Assembly: GCF_052114605.1 (NCBI RefSeq)
Contig: NZ_JBFRFB010000001.1
Coordinates: 186,001-250,000 of the forward strand
DNA length: 64,000 bases
Direction of reading: 5' to 3'
DNA from: Microvirga sp052114605
GTDB taxonomy: Bacteria; Pseudomonadota; Alphaproteobacteria; Rhizobiales; Beijerinckiaceae
Shown here: one piece after another, positions 43,799 through 51,619 of the stretch
Layout of the letters: every line of letters begins with the position of its first letter
Position numbering within the stretch: position 1 is the first letter of the stretch
The notes under the pieces: model-generated
Seen by the model: only the letters and a program-made list of their open reading frames with translations
Told to the model about the DNA's origin: nothing
Databases searched by the model: none
Made by a program: the position numbers and the translations under genes

Positions 43799-44227
43799 AT
43801 GGAGACGAAAGAAGTACACCTCGGACGCCTGATCGATCACATCCAGCTCGTAGTTCGCGACTTGGCGGCAAGCCGGCGGTTCTATGAAGCCGTTTTCAAG
43901 GCGCTGGGTGTTCCGATCAGCGGCAGCGGCGATACCTATTTCTGGGTCGACGAGCTCTTCATTTCATCGGCCGATAGCGAAGCGGCTCATGGCAGGCTGA
44001 CAGGCCGCCACCATATCGCGTTCCAGGCCAAAGATGAGGCGATGGTACGGGCATTTTATGATGCGGCGCTCAAGAGTGGCGGACAGGATAACGGCGCGCC
44101 GGGAGAGCGTCCGTATCACCCTGGCTACTATGCTGCATTCGTGCTCGATCCGGACGGTAACAATATTGAAGCGGTCTATCACGGGCCATCAAAGCGCAAT
44201 GTCGATTCAGTGCACATAACGTTCTGA
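43799..44227 (+). CDS. VOC (glyoxalase/bleomycin-resistance fold) family protein
   Basis: The start METKEVHLGRLIDHIQLVV is chosen because GGAG lies six bases before it; an in-frame ATG at 43787 is possible. The 142-residue protein begins with a metal-binding His in DHIQLVVRDLAASRRFYEAV, has GRLTGRHHIAFQAKDEAMVR in the middle, and ends with YYAAFVLDPDGNNIEAVYHG. The two His and the C-terminal Glu are the expected metal ligands, so it may be an active dioxygenase or lyase. The substrate cannot be told. It precedes the adenylate cyclase in the same direction. Confidence 0.9.
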   Translation: METKEVHLGRLIDHIQLVVRDLAASRRFYEAVFKALGVPISGSGDTYFWVDELFISSADSEAAHGRLTGRHHIAFQAKDEAMVRAFYDAALKSGGQDNGAPGERPYHPGYYAAFVLDPDGNNIEAVYHGPSKRNVDSVHITF

Positions 44228-44329
44228 AGATACTTTGTTTCATAGACGAGCGCGTAGTAGCGCAGCCCTTTCTCGACAGAACGCAAAGACTGGAAGACAC
44301 TTCTACCGGCAAGGCTTAAGGCTGAAAGT

Positions 44330-46291
44330 ATGCGCGTTCGATTCAGTTATCAATTGTCCATCACGGCGCTTTTCGTTGCCGTGGTGCTTTCAGTTGGCCT
44401 TTCCCTGGTTTTTCTGAGCTTCGACCGAGCCCGGTCGATCACCCGCACAGCAGCTCTGGCCTTCATCAATCGCGTCGCCGACCATACGGCGGATAGGGTC
44501 GACGGGCAGTTCAAGGACATTTACGATATCCTTGAGGTGCTGAAGCAGCTTCAGCCCGTCGAGTCCGGCACGATCTTAGGGAATCCTTCTCTCTACGCCA
44601 CGCTGGCCGCGCTTCTCCGGCGCCATGGGCAGCTCTACAATCTCTATATCGGCTATGACGACGGTGCGCTTCTCGAACTCGATGCGTTGGATCGGGCAGG
44701 GTCCGCCGCCCGCGCCACACTCGACGCGCCGAAAGACGCTGTCTTCAGACTGAGCATCATTGATAAGGCCCCGGGAGACAGCTCGCGGACGCAGTTCACA
44801 TTTTACCTCGCCTCCGATCTCTCGATCATCCGGGAAGAGAACCGCGTAGCCGACTACGACCCACGGGAAAGACCGTGGTACATGGACGCTTTCAAGCCTG
44901 GCGCCAGTGCGATCACGGAGCCTTACGTATTCAAGTTGGCCAACCTGATCGGTTACACCGTCCGCGCGCCATTCCCCGAGGGAAGGCGTGGCGTCGTCGC
45001 TGGAGACATTCTCCTTGCCGACACCGAAGCCTATCTCAAGTCACAGCAGCTCGGTGAATCCGGGGTCGTCTTTCTTTTCGACGACGACGGTCGCGTCGTT
45101 GCGCATCCTCAGATGTCCGAGACTCTGAGCACCCAGACGTCCGGCGCCCCGCTCGATCTTCCGAGGTTCGACAAGCTCATTCCGGTCGATATATCGCGTC
45201 CCATGAATGCATGGCAGCAGGGTGGTGCGGCGCAGCAAATCTTTGAGGCATCGGATGGGGAGACCTATGTCGCAGCGTTCCGCTCCATCCCGACAGCAGG
45301 TTCGTCCGGTCTCGGCCTTGCGGTGCTAGCGCCTCTCGACGATTTCTTCGGAGAAATCGAGGCGGACCGCCGCCGTCTGGTGTTCTTGGCACTCGCCTTC
45401 GTGTTTGCAGCCCTCCCTATCGTATGGGGGATTGGTTCCGTCATGTCGCGCTCTATGAAGGCGCTGGCTGCGGAGACAGACCGCATTCAAAGGTTCCAGA
45501 CGGATGGCTCCAGAGGCGAAGTCCGCTCGATCATTCGCGAAATCGACAATCTCGGGCGTTCGATCACAACCATGCGCACGGTCGTACGCACATTCGCGAG
45601 CTTCGTGCCGAAGCGGCTTGTCCAGCAATTACTCGATACGGGCGATGCCCTTCGGCTGGGCGGATCGCGGCGGGAGGTGACGATCCTTTTCACGGACATC
45701 ACGGGTTTCACCAACATCACGGAGAAAGCCGATCCGGAACAGGTGATGATCCAGACATCCCGCTACCTCGCCGTTCTGTCCGCGGTGATCACGGAGCATG
45801 GTGGAACGGTCGACAAGTTCGTCGGCGATGCCGTCATGGCGATCTGGAATGCTCCAGCCGACGATCCGGATCATGTGGCCCATGCCTGCGCCACCGTGCT
45901 GGCATGCCGGAACGCGATCAACAAACTGAACGCCGAGTTCGAAACCGAGGGTTGGCCAGCCTATAAAACCAGATTCGGGCTTCATGTCGGAGAAGCCGTC
46001 GTCGGCACCATCGGCTCCGACGACCGCATGGCCTACACGGTGCTCGGCGCAGCCGTGAACCTCGCGGCGCGGCTGGAGCCGCTCAACAAGGAATACGGCA
46101 CTGAGATCCTGGTCAGCTCCGCAATCGTGGAACAGGTAGCGGACCGCTTTGCATTTCGCCCTGTAGATACCATTCGGCCAAAGGGTTTCGAGGCCAGAAT
46201 CGAGATTTTCGAGCTTTGCGGGAAAGTGCAGGATGCATCTGTCCTAGTGCCCTTGGCGGATGTGAACTTCGGCCGCAAAGGGAAGGGATAA
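44330..46291 (+). CDS. Membrane adenylate/guanylate cyclase with periplasmic Cache sensor
   Basis: The 653-residue protein starts with a membrane helix (about residues 9-30), then a large periplasmic Cache-type sensor region (DPRERPWYMDAFKPGASAITEPY is characteristic). A second helix follows (about 345-365), then a HAMP-like segment with SMKALAAETDRIQRF, and a C-terminal class III cyclase domain. Both metal-binding aspartates are present: ILFTDITGFTNI (about 455) and VDKFVGDAVMAIWNAP (about 499). DRMAYTVLGAAVNLAARLEP contains the transition-state residues. The product is likely cAMP, but the purine-specifying residues were not tested. A cNMP-binding antiporter lies 9 kb downstream. Confidence 0.94.
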   Translation: MRVRFSYQLSITALFVAVVLSVGLSLVFLSFDRARSITRTAALAFINRVADHTADRVDGQFKDIYDILEVLKQLQPVESGTILGNPSLYATLAALLRRHGQLYNLYIGYDDGALLELDALDRAGSAARATLDAPKDAVFRLSIIDKAPGDSSRTQFTFYLASDLSIIREENRVADYDPRERPWYMDAFKPGASAITEPYVFKLANLIGYTVRAPFPEGRRGVVAGDILLADTEAYLKSQQLGESGVVFLFDDDGRVVAHPQMSETLSTQTSGAPLDLPRFDKLIPVDISRPMNAWQQGGAAQQIFEASDGETYVAAFRSIPTAGSSGLGLAVLAPLDDFFGEIEADRRRLVFLALAFVFAALPIVWGIGSVMSRSMKALAAETDRIQRFQTDGSRGEVRSIIREIDNLGRSITTMRTVVRTFASFVPKRLVQQLLDTGDALRLGGSRREVTILFTDITGFTNITEKADPEQVMIQTSRYLAVLSAVITEHGGTVDKFVGDAVMAIWNAPADDPDHVAHACATVLACRNAINKLNAEFETEGWPAYKTRFGLHVGEAVVGTIGSDDRMAYTVLGAAVNLAARLEPLNKEYGTEILVSSAIVEQVADRFAFRPVDTIRPKGFEARIEIFELCGKVQDASVLVPLADVNFGRKGKG

Positions 46292-46315
46292 GGCAGTCGA
46301 TCTCTGCATATCAGG

Positions 46316-46341
46316 GGAACATGATCTCCAGCCCATACGTT
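46316..46341 (+). promoter_or_regulatory. EcfG-type general-stress promoter before the CtaG-like gene
   Basis: GGAAC (46316-46320), 17 bases, then CGTT (46338-46341), an exact match to the alphaproteobacterial sigma-EcfG consensus GGAAC-N16/17-CGTT. It lies wholly inside the 74-base gap after the cyclase gene. A start seven bases downstream would leave an 18-base leader before the ATG at 46366, with the GGGAG site in place. Confidence 0.75.
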
Positions 46342-46365
46342 GAGCTTGACCAGAAGGGAGCAATC

Positions 46366-47175
46366 ATGGACGCGAGCTCATACGTTCCTTACTGTGGATT
46401 TCCTCCGGTCCCGGGCCAGCTCACGTGGAATCTGGATCCTGTGCTCATCGCTCTCCTGACGGCAGTTCCCGTCCTTTATGGGATCGGAAGTGGACGCCCG
46501 GGAAAAACGGACCGGCTGAGGCAATTGTCCTTTTATCTCGGCTGGGCCATCTTGGCAGCGGCTCTCGTCTCACCCTTGTGCAATCTCAGCGTTGCGCTGT
46601 TCTCGGCACGCGTGGCGCAGCACATGATTGTAACGCTCGTAGCTGCTCCGCTGATCGTTCTCGGTAAGCCGGGAGCGGCGTTCCGTTCCATGCTTCCGAC
46701 AGGTTCGGCGCTCCGCTCCCCACGGATGGGAGATGGGATCCTTCAGCTCGTGGCGACAACGGGTTTTGCCGCGGCCCTTTGGGTCTGGCATCTGCCGGGA
46801 CCGTATGATGCCACCCTTCAAAGCGATGTCATTTACTGGACCATGCATGCGACCATCTTCGGTACGGCCCTGCTCCTCTGGCACGCTTTGTTCCGGCGCC
46901 TGAATTGCGTGTCCTCCGCTCTTCTGGTGGGGTTTGGCAGCACGGTTCAGATGAGCCTTCTCAGCGCCCTACTGACTCTCGCGCCGCGTCCGCTCTTCGT
47001 GTCTCACGCCGGGACGACCTGGCCTTGGGGCCTGTCGCCTCTGGAAGATCAGCAGCTCGGAGGCCTGATCATGTGGGTGCCGGGAGGAACGCTCTTCACA
47101 CTCATCGGCGTGCTGGCTTTCGGGGCTTGGCTCAAGGCATTGTCGGGAGATGCCTCGGTGCGGCAGGTCTCCTAA
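46366..47175 (+). CDS. CtaG/caa3-type cytochrome c oxidase assembly protein
   Basis: The start MDASSYVPYCGFPPVPGQLT follows GGGAG and is consistent with the promoter above. The 269-residue protein is an integral membrane protein of the CtaG_2/DUF1404-like family, with FYLGWAILAAALVSPLCNLS, ARVAQHMIVTLVAAPLIVLG (family motif HM near a helix), LWVWHLPGPYDATLQ and THWP-like AGTTWPWGLSPLEDQQLGGL with MWVPGGTLF. About seven helices are seen. Family members help insert copper into cytochrome c oxidase. The EcfG promoter suggests stress-induced respiratory remodelling. Confidence 0.9.
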   Translation: MDASSYVPYCGFPPVPGQLTWNLDPVLIALLTAVPVLYGIGSGRPGKTDRLRQLSFYLGWAILAAALVSPLCNLSVALFSARVAQHMIVTLVAAPLIVLGKPGAAFRSMLPTGSALRSPRMGDGILQLVATTGFAAALWVWHLPGPYDATLQSDVIYWTMHATIFGTALLLWHALFRRLNCVSSALLVGFGSTVQMSLLSALLTLAPRPLFVSHAGTTWPWGLSPLEDQQLGGLIMWVPGGTLFTLIGVLAFGAWLKALSGDASVRQVS

Positions 47176-47326
47176 ACATCCAAGCCGCGTTTACTTGTTA
47201 TAAATTCTAGCCACGCAGCGGCAAGCTGTAATTGGGGCTGGTGGGAGCGGCCATGTGCATGCCATGGGAGGTCGACCCCGCTATGGTATCCTACCATGGA
47301 ATTTCACACGGACCCGGAGCTCGTGC

Positions 47327-48088
47327 ATGCCCAAGGCCCTCGTCATCGGCATCGGTGCAGGCAACCCTGAATACATCACCGTTCAAGCCATCAATGCGCT
47401 GAACAAGGTCGATGTGTTCTTCGTCGCGACCAAGGGAGGCGACAAGGAAGACCTTGTGCAGTTACGGCGGGAAATCTGTGACCGCTACATCACGGACCGG
47501 GCCTACAGGATCGTCGAATTCGAGCAGCCGACGCGAGGAGATGCATCCGAATCCTACAAACTGACGGTCGAACAGTGGCACGACGCGATTGCGAGCAGGT
47601 ACGAAGCGTTCCTCAGGGAGGAGCTCGGCGAGGGCGAATGCGCCGGCTTCCTCGTCTGGGGAGACCCATCACTCTACGACAGTACCTTGCGCATCCTTGC
47701 TGCTGTGCAGGGCAGGGGGCGTGTCGACATCGAATACGAGGTGATCCCAGGCATCACCAGCGTGCAGGCGCTCGCGGCCCGGCACAAGGTGGCGCTCAAC
47801 ACGATTGGCGAAGCCATCCAGATCACCACAGGCCGCAGGCTTGCTGAGGGCTTTCCCAGCAACGCCGACAACGTCGTGGTCATGCTCGACGGCCAATGTT
47901 CATTCCGCAGCATCCCGCCTGACGACGTGGAAATCTATTGGGGCGCGTATCTCGGAACGGACGACGAGATCCTGATGTCGGGCCGGCTGGGAGACGTCAT
48001 GGACGACATAGAGCGTGTCCGCAGCGATGCCCGCTCAAGGAAGGGCTGGATCATGGACACTTATCTGCTCAGGAAAAACAGGCCTTAA
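47327..48088 (+). CDS. cobF: Precorrin-6A synthase (deacetylating), CobF
   Basis: CobF removes the acetyl group and methylates C1 of precorrin-5 in the aerobic cobalamin pathway. The 253-residue product has the tetrapyrrole methylase fold: LVIGIGAGNPEYITVQAINA (SAM-binding), then LVWGDPSLYDSTLRIL and EYEVIPGITSVQALAARHKV. The deacetylating form is indicated by YKLTVEQWHDAIASRYEAFL. It sits alone, without other cob genes in the window. A small inverted repeat ATGGTA/TACCAT lies 29-43 bases upstream (47284-47298). Confidence 0.94.
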   Translation: MPKALVIGIGAGNPEYITVQAINALNKVDVFFVATKGGDKEDLVQLRREICDRYITDRAYRIVEFEQPTRGDASESYKLTVEQWHDAIASRYEAFLREELGEGECAGFLVWGDPSLYDSTLRILAAVQGRGRVDIEYEVIPGITSVQALAARHKVALNTIGEAIQITTGRRLAEGFPSNADNVVVMLDGQCSFRSIPPDDVEIYWGAYLGTDDEILMSGRLGDVMDDIERVRSDARSRKGWIMDTYLLRKNRP

Positions 48089-48243
48089 GTCCTCAGAGTC
48101 TGAACGATGGCGGCGTGCCGTCATCCCGAATTCCCCGCAGCCGTAAAAACCCGCGTATCAGTCGAACCTTGCGCCACAAGTAAGCCAGCATTAGGTTCAA
48201 CCAATATGGGTGACTTGGTGTTGCCTTTGCAAGAGCATCCCGA

Positions 48244-48486
48244 ATGCCGATATTGTCTCCCGAACAATGCCGTGCTGCACGCGGTCTCCTCGACTGGACT
48301 CAGGAGGAGCTTGCCGAACGGGCCGAAGTGTCACGCAGCACCATCCGTGACTTCGAGAACGGTCGCCATCACCTCCATCCTGCGACGGCGGCCCAGGTTG
48401 TCGCGGCCCTCGACAAAGGCGGTGCATTGCTGATTGCCTCCGACGAGGCCGGGCCCGGAGTACGGTTTCGGAAGCCTTTAGCTTAA
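48244..48486 (+). CDS. Small helix-turn-helix (XRE-type) regulator
   Basis: This 80-residue protein is a single HTH domain: SPEQCRAARGLLDWTQEELA, ERAEVSRSTIRDFENGRHHL. The WTQEELAERAEVSRSTIRDFE helix pair matches the Cro/C1 family. A short tail (GGALLIASDEAGPGVRFRKP) follows, common in small solitary XRE regulators of Hyphomicrobiales. It converges with mnhG. No operator is evident nearby. Confidence 0.87.
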   Translation: MPILSPEQCRAARGLLDWTQEELAERAEVSRSTIRDFENGRHHLHPATAAQVVAALDKGGALLIASDEAGPGVRFRKPLA

Positions 48487-48518
48487 GGGCACCTGTCGTC
48501 GAGAGGGGCGAGCTTTGC

Positions 48519-48896
48519 TCATCCATGCCCGGGAGGTATAAGATCCTCCACCGCATCGGCTGGCGGGACGTCCCTGTCGCCCTCCGTACGGTCGCGATAG
48601 AGGGCGGCCCTGGCAAGCAGCATCAGTGTCACCGGCGTCGTGAATGTGACGAACAGGGCGATCAGGATTTCATGCACGACAGGCCGGGTTTCGAGAACAG
48701 TGAAATAGAGCGCCGATCCGAGCAGGATGGCCCCCATGCCGAATGTCGCGCCTAGGGTCGGAGCATGGACGCGGGCGTAAAAATTGCCTAACCGAAGAAG
48801 TCCGAGCGAGCCGACGAGGGTAACGGCGGAGCCGGACAGCACGCAAAAGGCGACCAGCCATGCGGCCCAGGCAGGAAAATCTCCCATGCTTGTCAT
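48519..48896 (-). CDS. mnhG: Mrp/Pha monovalent cation/H+ antiporter subunit G
   Basis: Last gene of the six-gene Mrp antiporter operon. The 125-residue protein has three membrane helices, with LGLLRLGNFYARVHAPTLGA and TFGMGAILLGSALYF, the MnhG signature. It overlaps mnhF by four bases (ATGA), as do all six junctions in the operon except mnhG's own end. Confidence 0.94.
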   Translation of the reverse strand: MTSMGDFPAWAAWLVAFCVLSGSAVTLVGSLGLLRLGNFYARVHAPTLGATFGMGAILLGSALYFTVLETRPVVHEILIALFVTFTTPVTLMLLARAALYRDRTEGDRDVPPADAVEDLIPPGHG

Positions 48897-49174
48897 TCGA
48901 TCACCTCACCGCGCATGAGGAACTTTGCAAGCGCCACGGTCGCGACGAAACCCATAAGTCCGATCACCAGCGCCGCCTCGAAGTAAAGGGTGCTGCCGGT
49001 GCGAACGCCGAACGAGACCAGCATCAGCATGGCATTCACGTAGAGCGTGTCGAGCCCAAGAATACGGTCCTGCGCTCGCGGGCCGACGGCGAGCCGGAAG
49101 GTTGCGCAGCACATCGCCAAGCCAAGCAGAATCTGAGCGGCGATGATCGACCATATCAGGATGGACTGGCTCAT
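48893..49174 (-). CDS. mnhF: Mrp/Pha antiporter subunit F
   Basis: The 93-residue protein has three membrane helices and the MnhF pattern RLAVGPRAQDRILGLDTLYV followed by VRTGSTLYFEAALVIGLMGF. It overlaps both mnhE and mnhG by four bases. Confidence 0.94.
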   Translation of the reverse strand: MSQSILIWSIIAAQILLGLAMCCATFRLAVGPRAQDRILGLDTLYVNAMLMLVSFGVRTGSTLYFEAALVIGLMGFVATVALAKFLMRGEVIE

Positions 49175-49659
49175 TCGAAAATCTCCATCAGCAGACGCTC
49201 ATAGCGGCCCTTGATCGTGCGAATCCAGACCGTCTCGTCGACCAGATCGAGAACATGCAGCAACAGAGTTCCTTTCGCGGCATCGTAGTTGAGCCAGATC
49301 GTGCCGGGGGTCGAAGTGATGATGACGGACAGTACCGCCAGCCCTTGAGGGCTTCGCATGTCGAGCGGAATCGTCATGAAGCCTGCGTTCACGCCCGGCT
49401 CACGCGAACGCACGATGATGCGACCGACGGCGAGGTTGGAACGCAGGATGTCGACCAGCACTACGCCAGCCAGCCGCAAGGCTGCTCCAGGCCGGCGGAT
49501 GCGCGGCTTATCGGGCCGCAGGGCCGCCATCACCCAGGAAGCAAGGACTGCGATCACGGCACCCAGCACGATATGGCCAGGCGAAACGGTCTGGTTCAGC
49601 AGGAGCCACAGGATGAGCAACGCAGCCGACAGTAATGGATAGGGAAGAAGCCAGCTCAT
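49171..49659 (-). CDS. mnhE: Mrp/Pha antiporter subunit E
   Basis: The 162-residue protein has two N-terminal helices (LLSAALLILWLLLNQTVSPG) and the MnhE domain with VVLVDILRSNLAVGRIIVRS and ITSTPGTIWLNYDAAKGTLL. The LTPGT-like TSTPGT segment is diagnostic. It overlaps mnhD and mnhF by four bases. Confidence 0.94.
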   Translation of the reverse strand: MSWLLPYPLLSAALLILWLLLNQTVSPGHIVLGAVIAVLASWVMAALRPDKPRIRRPGAALRLAGVVLVDILRSNLAVGRIIVRSREPGVNAGFMTIPLDMRSPQGLAVLSVIITSTPGTIWLNYDAAKGTLLLHVLDLVDETVWIRTIKGRYERLLMEIFE

Positions 49660-51278
49660 CGGCTATCCTTCCTGTGATCCGCACCGGCCCGTGGCGCCTG
49701 CAGGACACCCGTGGAATAGTCCTGCGGAGCGCGCAGAGACTGCGTCGTCGCTTCCATGTAGCGCATGGCCGGGCCGCCGCCGATGGTGAGACCGAGGCAG
49801 ATCAGCAGAAGGCCCAGCACCGGAGTCATTTCGATGACACGTACACGGGGAACGCTGTCATCCATGCGAGCCCAGAAGGAACTGATCCCCGTTCGCGTCA
49901 TGGCGATCAGCGTCGCGAGGCCGGACACGGTCAGGAGGCCGATCAGAGCCCAGGTCGAGGCATGGACTGTTGTGCCATCCGTCTTCAGCATTGCCGCCAT
50001 CATGCCGAATTTTGCGACGAAGCCGGATAGCGGCGGCAGGCCCGCCAGAAGCAGGGCGCAGGCGATGAAGCTGCCACCCATAAGAGCCACTGTCGCCGGA
50101 ATGGCGACACCGACTTCTTCCTCGGGATCATCATCGCTATCGCCATAGACTTCCATCGTCACGGCAAGAACGTCCGCTCCAGGGTCGCGCAAACGCTCAA
50201 CAAGCTCGACCAGCAGGAAGAGGGCGGCGATGCCTAAGGTGGAACTGACAAGATAGAATAGGGCAGAACCAATGACGGCTCCATTTCCCGTGCCCATGGC
50301 GGCGATCAGCGTCCCGGACGATACCAACACGCTGCAACCGGCGAGCCTCGGCAAGGATTGCGAGGCCAGAACGCCGATCGTGCCGAACGCGATGGTCAGC
50401 ATGCCTCCGAACAACAGCCATTCGCCGCCGAATCCGGCCAGCGGGCCCGCATCCGCGTCGAACATCAACATCCACAGACGCAGGATGACATAGATGCCGA
50501 CCTTGCTCATGATAGCGAATAGAGCTGCCGCCGGCGCTGAGGCTGCCGCGTAAGTGGTCGGCAGCCAGAAATTGAGCGGCCATGCGCCTGCTTTCATCAG
50601 GAAGGCGGTGCCGAGTATCGCCGCTGCGGCGGCGAAGAGAGCGGCGTCTGTTGGTGCAAGATTGGGGATGCGATTGGCGATATCCGCCATGTTGAGCGTC
50701 CCGGTGACCCCATAGGCCAAGCTGGCGCCGATCAGGAAGAGCAGGGACGCCGTGAGATTGATGGCGATATAGGCGAGGCCCACCCTGACCCGCGCAACCC
50801 CGTCCCCATGCAGAACGAGACCATAGGAGGCGGCGAGCAGCACCTCGAAGAACACGAAAAGATTGAAGAGGTCTCCGGTCAGGAAGGCGCCATTGAGCCC
50901 CATCAGCTGGAGCTGAAATATCGTGTGGAACCGCGGCCCGGCGCGATGCCACCGCGCGAGCGAGTACAGCAACGATGCGATGGCAAGCACGCTCGTCAGC
51001 ACCAGCATGAGGGCGGAAAGGCGATCCAGCACCAGCACGATCCCGAAAGGCGCAGGCCAGTTGCTGAGATGATAGGTCAGTACGCTGGATCCCGAAGGCA
51101 TCATGTCCGCCTGCTGCAACAAAGCGATGGAGACGATCAGCAGGGCAAGTGTCGTCGCGATCCCGATTCCACCTTTGAGTTTACGGCTGCGCTCAGAGAG
51201 GAGCAGCATCACGGCTCCGGCGATGAGCGGCAGAAGGATCGGCACAATAATCAGGTTATCAAGCAGGCCGGCCATCAT
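49656..51278 (-). CDS. mnhD: Mrp/Pha antiporter subunit D (NuoN/NuoL-like proton channel)
   Basis: This 540-residue subunit is related to complex I antiporter subunits. It has about 14 helices, with GLNGAFLTGDLFNLFVFFEV (carrying the essential Glu), KAGAWPLNFWLPTTYAAASA (the proton-channel Lys and Pro) and the late PPLSGFVAKFGMMAAML. Two adjacent ATGs (51278, 51275) overlap the mnhC stop. It overlaps mnhE by four bases. Confidence 0.95.
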   Translation of the reverse strand: MMAGLLDNLIIVPILLPLIAGAVMLLLSERSRKLKGGIGIATTLALLIVSIALLQQADMMPSGSSVLTYHLSNWPAPFGIVLVLDRLSALMLVLTSVLAIASLLYSLARWHRAGPRFHTIFQLQLMGLNGAFLTGDLFNLFVFFEVLLAASYGLVLHGDGVARVRVGLAYIAINLTASLLFLIGASLAYGVTGTLNMADIANRIPNLAPTDAALFAAAAAILGTAFLMKAGAWPLNFWLPTTYAAASAPAAALFAIMSKVGIYVILRLWMLMFDADAGPLAGFGGEWLLFGGMLTIAFGTIGVLASQSLPRLAGCSVLVSSGTLIAAMGTGNGAVIGSALFYLVSSTLGIAALFLLVELVERLRDPGADVLAVTMEVYGDSDDDPEEEVGVAIPATVALMGGSFIACALLLAGLPPLSGFVAKFGMMAAMLKTDGTTVHASTWALIGLLTVSGLATLIAMTRTGISSFWARMDDSVPRVRVIEMTPVLGLLLICLGLTIGGGPAMRYMEATTQSLRAPQDYSTGVLQAPRAGADHRKDSR

Positions 51279-51619
51279 GAGTCCTCCCGGCCGTCCACGT
51301 GGTCGGTTCCAGTCAGGCCGCGCGAGGCCAGCATGACAACGAGGAACAGCGCCGTCATGGCGAAGCTGATGACGATGGCGGTGAGAACCAGCGCCTGCGG
51401 CAGCGGATCGGCGTAAAGCGCCGGGTCAACGGCGTCGGCATTCTCCAGGACCGGAGCTGCTCCGACCCGCAAACGGCCCATGCCGAAGATGAACAGGTTC
51501 ACGGCGTAGGCAAGCAGCGACAGACCGATGATCACCTGGAATGTGCGCGGACGCAGCAGCAGCCACACACCTGAGGCGGTGAGGATGCCGACCGCGAGCG
51601 CGAAGATGAGCTCGTTCAT
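51275..51619 (-). CDS. mnhC: Mrp/Pha antiporter subunit C (NuoK-like)
   Basis: The 114-residue protein starts at MNELIFALAVGILTASGVWL. It has three helices with FQVIIGLSLLAYAVNLFIFG, like NuoK, and DPLPQALVLTAIVISFAMTA, the MnhC/NuoK signature that contains the conserved proline. Its ATG overlaps the stop codon of the fused mnhAB gene. Confidence 0.95.
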   Translation of the reverse strand: MNELIFALAVGILTASGVWLLLRPRTFQVIIGLSLLAYAVNLFIFGMGRLRVGAAPVLENADAVDPALYADPLPQALVLTAIVISFAMTALFLVVMLASRGLTGTDHVDGREDS

